Positions 63,769-64,000 of a DNA stretch of 64,000 nucleotides are shown here, one piece after another (position 1 is the stretch's first letter; the number at the start of each line of letters is the position of its first letter). The position numbers and the translations under genes are program-made. The DNA is from Luteimicrobium sp049844995 (GTDB taxonomy: Bacteria > Actinomycetota > Actinomycetes > Actinomycetales > Cellulomonadaceae), in the NCBI RefSeq assembly GCF_049844995.1, contig NZ_JBNCMC010000001.1, forward strand, positions 124,001 through 188,000, written 5' to 3'. The notes beneath the pieces were generated by a model that saw nothing but the letters and a program-made list of their open reading frames with translations, ran no database searches and had not been told where the DNA came from.

Positions 63769-64000
63769 TCAGCCCCAGGTGTCGCGCGCACCCCGGCCCT
63801 GGACCGTGCGTCGTCCTCGGCGGAAGCTGGGGCCCCCCGGACCGAGCACCCGAACCTCCTCGACCACGCCCTCGCCGACCTCCCGGGCGAGGGCCTCGAG
63901 CAGCCTCGGTGCCAAGAGCTCGACCTGGGTCGCCCAGGCCGTGGAGTCCGCGCGAACCACGAGGATCTTGTCGTCGAACGACTCGGGGGCGCAGTGTGCC
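63769..64000 (-). CDS. DUF721/DciA-like protein, 5' end missing
   Basis: The frame is open to the right edge; about 76 C-terminal residues are seen. PESFDDKILVVRADSTAWATQ, then VELLAPRLLEAL and VRVLGPG match the DUF721 (DciA-like) KH-type domain, where the STAWATQ..LL motif is the signature. DciA helps load the replicative helicase. Its place between recF (expected beyond the edge) and gyrB is the standard actinobacterial order. Confidence 0.88.
   Translation of the reverse strand, partial: AHCAPESFDDKILVVRADSTAWATQVELLAPRLLEALAREVGEGVVEEVRVLGPGGPSFRRGRRTVQGRGARDTWG

Overview
This is a 64 kb piece of a very GC-rich actinobacterial chromosome. The right third (about 42.7-64 kb) has the gene order known from Mycobacterium tuberculosis next to the replication origin: DUF721/DciA, gyrB, gyrA, a DUF3566 protein, tRNA-Ile, tRNA-Ala, ppiA, a rhomboid protease, crgA, DUF881, a trpG/pabA-type amidotransferase, pknB, pknA, pbpA, rodA, pstP, fhaB, fhaA and tRNA-Leu. 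A perfect DnaA box lies beside gyrB, so dnaA and oriC should lie just beyond the right edge. The large secreted glycosidases on the left, together with the base composition, suggest a glycan-degrading member of the Micrococcales (Cellulomonas, Cellulosimicrobium or a relative). That placement is inference; the window contains no 16S rRNA.

Layout. 1-5 kb: the C-terminal part of a GH15 glucoamylase/trehalase-type enzyme, a membrane protein, a probable globin remnant, RlmC, and a membrane protein with an HExxH motif. 5.1-11.1 kb: one 1992-residue secreted protein joining a GH92 alpha-mannosidase to a GH76 alpha-1,6-mannanase. 11.1-16.9 kb: a glycine-cleavage operon (gcvP, gcvT, gcvH) behind a tandem glycine riboswitch, with a ThuA-like gene coupled to its end. 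17-22 kb: an epoxide-hydrolase-like enzyme, a small acidic TPGPG-repeat protein, an aminotransferase, and a TetR/MFS efflux pair. A poly-G tract with ten Ns marks an assembly gap. 22-29 kb: a small DUF1508 protein, a low-molecular-weight phosphatase, a two-component system, a DUF4232 lipoprotein, a short unit with an extreme Shine-Dalgarno sequence, a TetR/SDR divergent pair, and trpS. 29-38 kb: an MmyB-type regulator/MBL hydrolase pair, a MarR/MFS pair, ung, several small or hypothetical proteins, a degenerate GGDEF protein, a MetE/UROD-like protein and a VOC protein. 38.3-42 kb: a Tat-exported GH2 enzyme with a discoidin domain inserted in its core. 42-64 kb: the conserved origin-proximal block.

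How genes work together. GH92-GH76 and GH2 both act on mannose-containing glycans. Each has a LacI-type 14-bp palindrome upstream, and the two match at 12 of 14 positions, so they may form one regulon 37 kb apart. The fhaA-fhaB-pstP-rodA-pbpA-pknA-pknB genes overlap or abut and form one cell-envelope signalling operon that ends at a strong hairpin. Four regulator genes (TetR at 20 kb, TetR at 26 kb, MmyB-type at 29.9 kb, MarR at 32.8 kb) have inverted repeats in their promoter regions that look like their own operators. Several genes (rlmC, the response regulator, trpS, marR, the 34.1 kb gene) have a TANNNT box 6-8 bases before the start codon, the mark of leaderless transcription. Two genes (thuA-like and rhomboid) have no ATG, GTG or TTG start and appear to begin at CTG codons at the stop of the gene before them.
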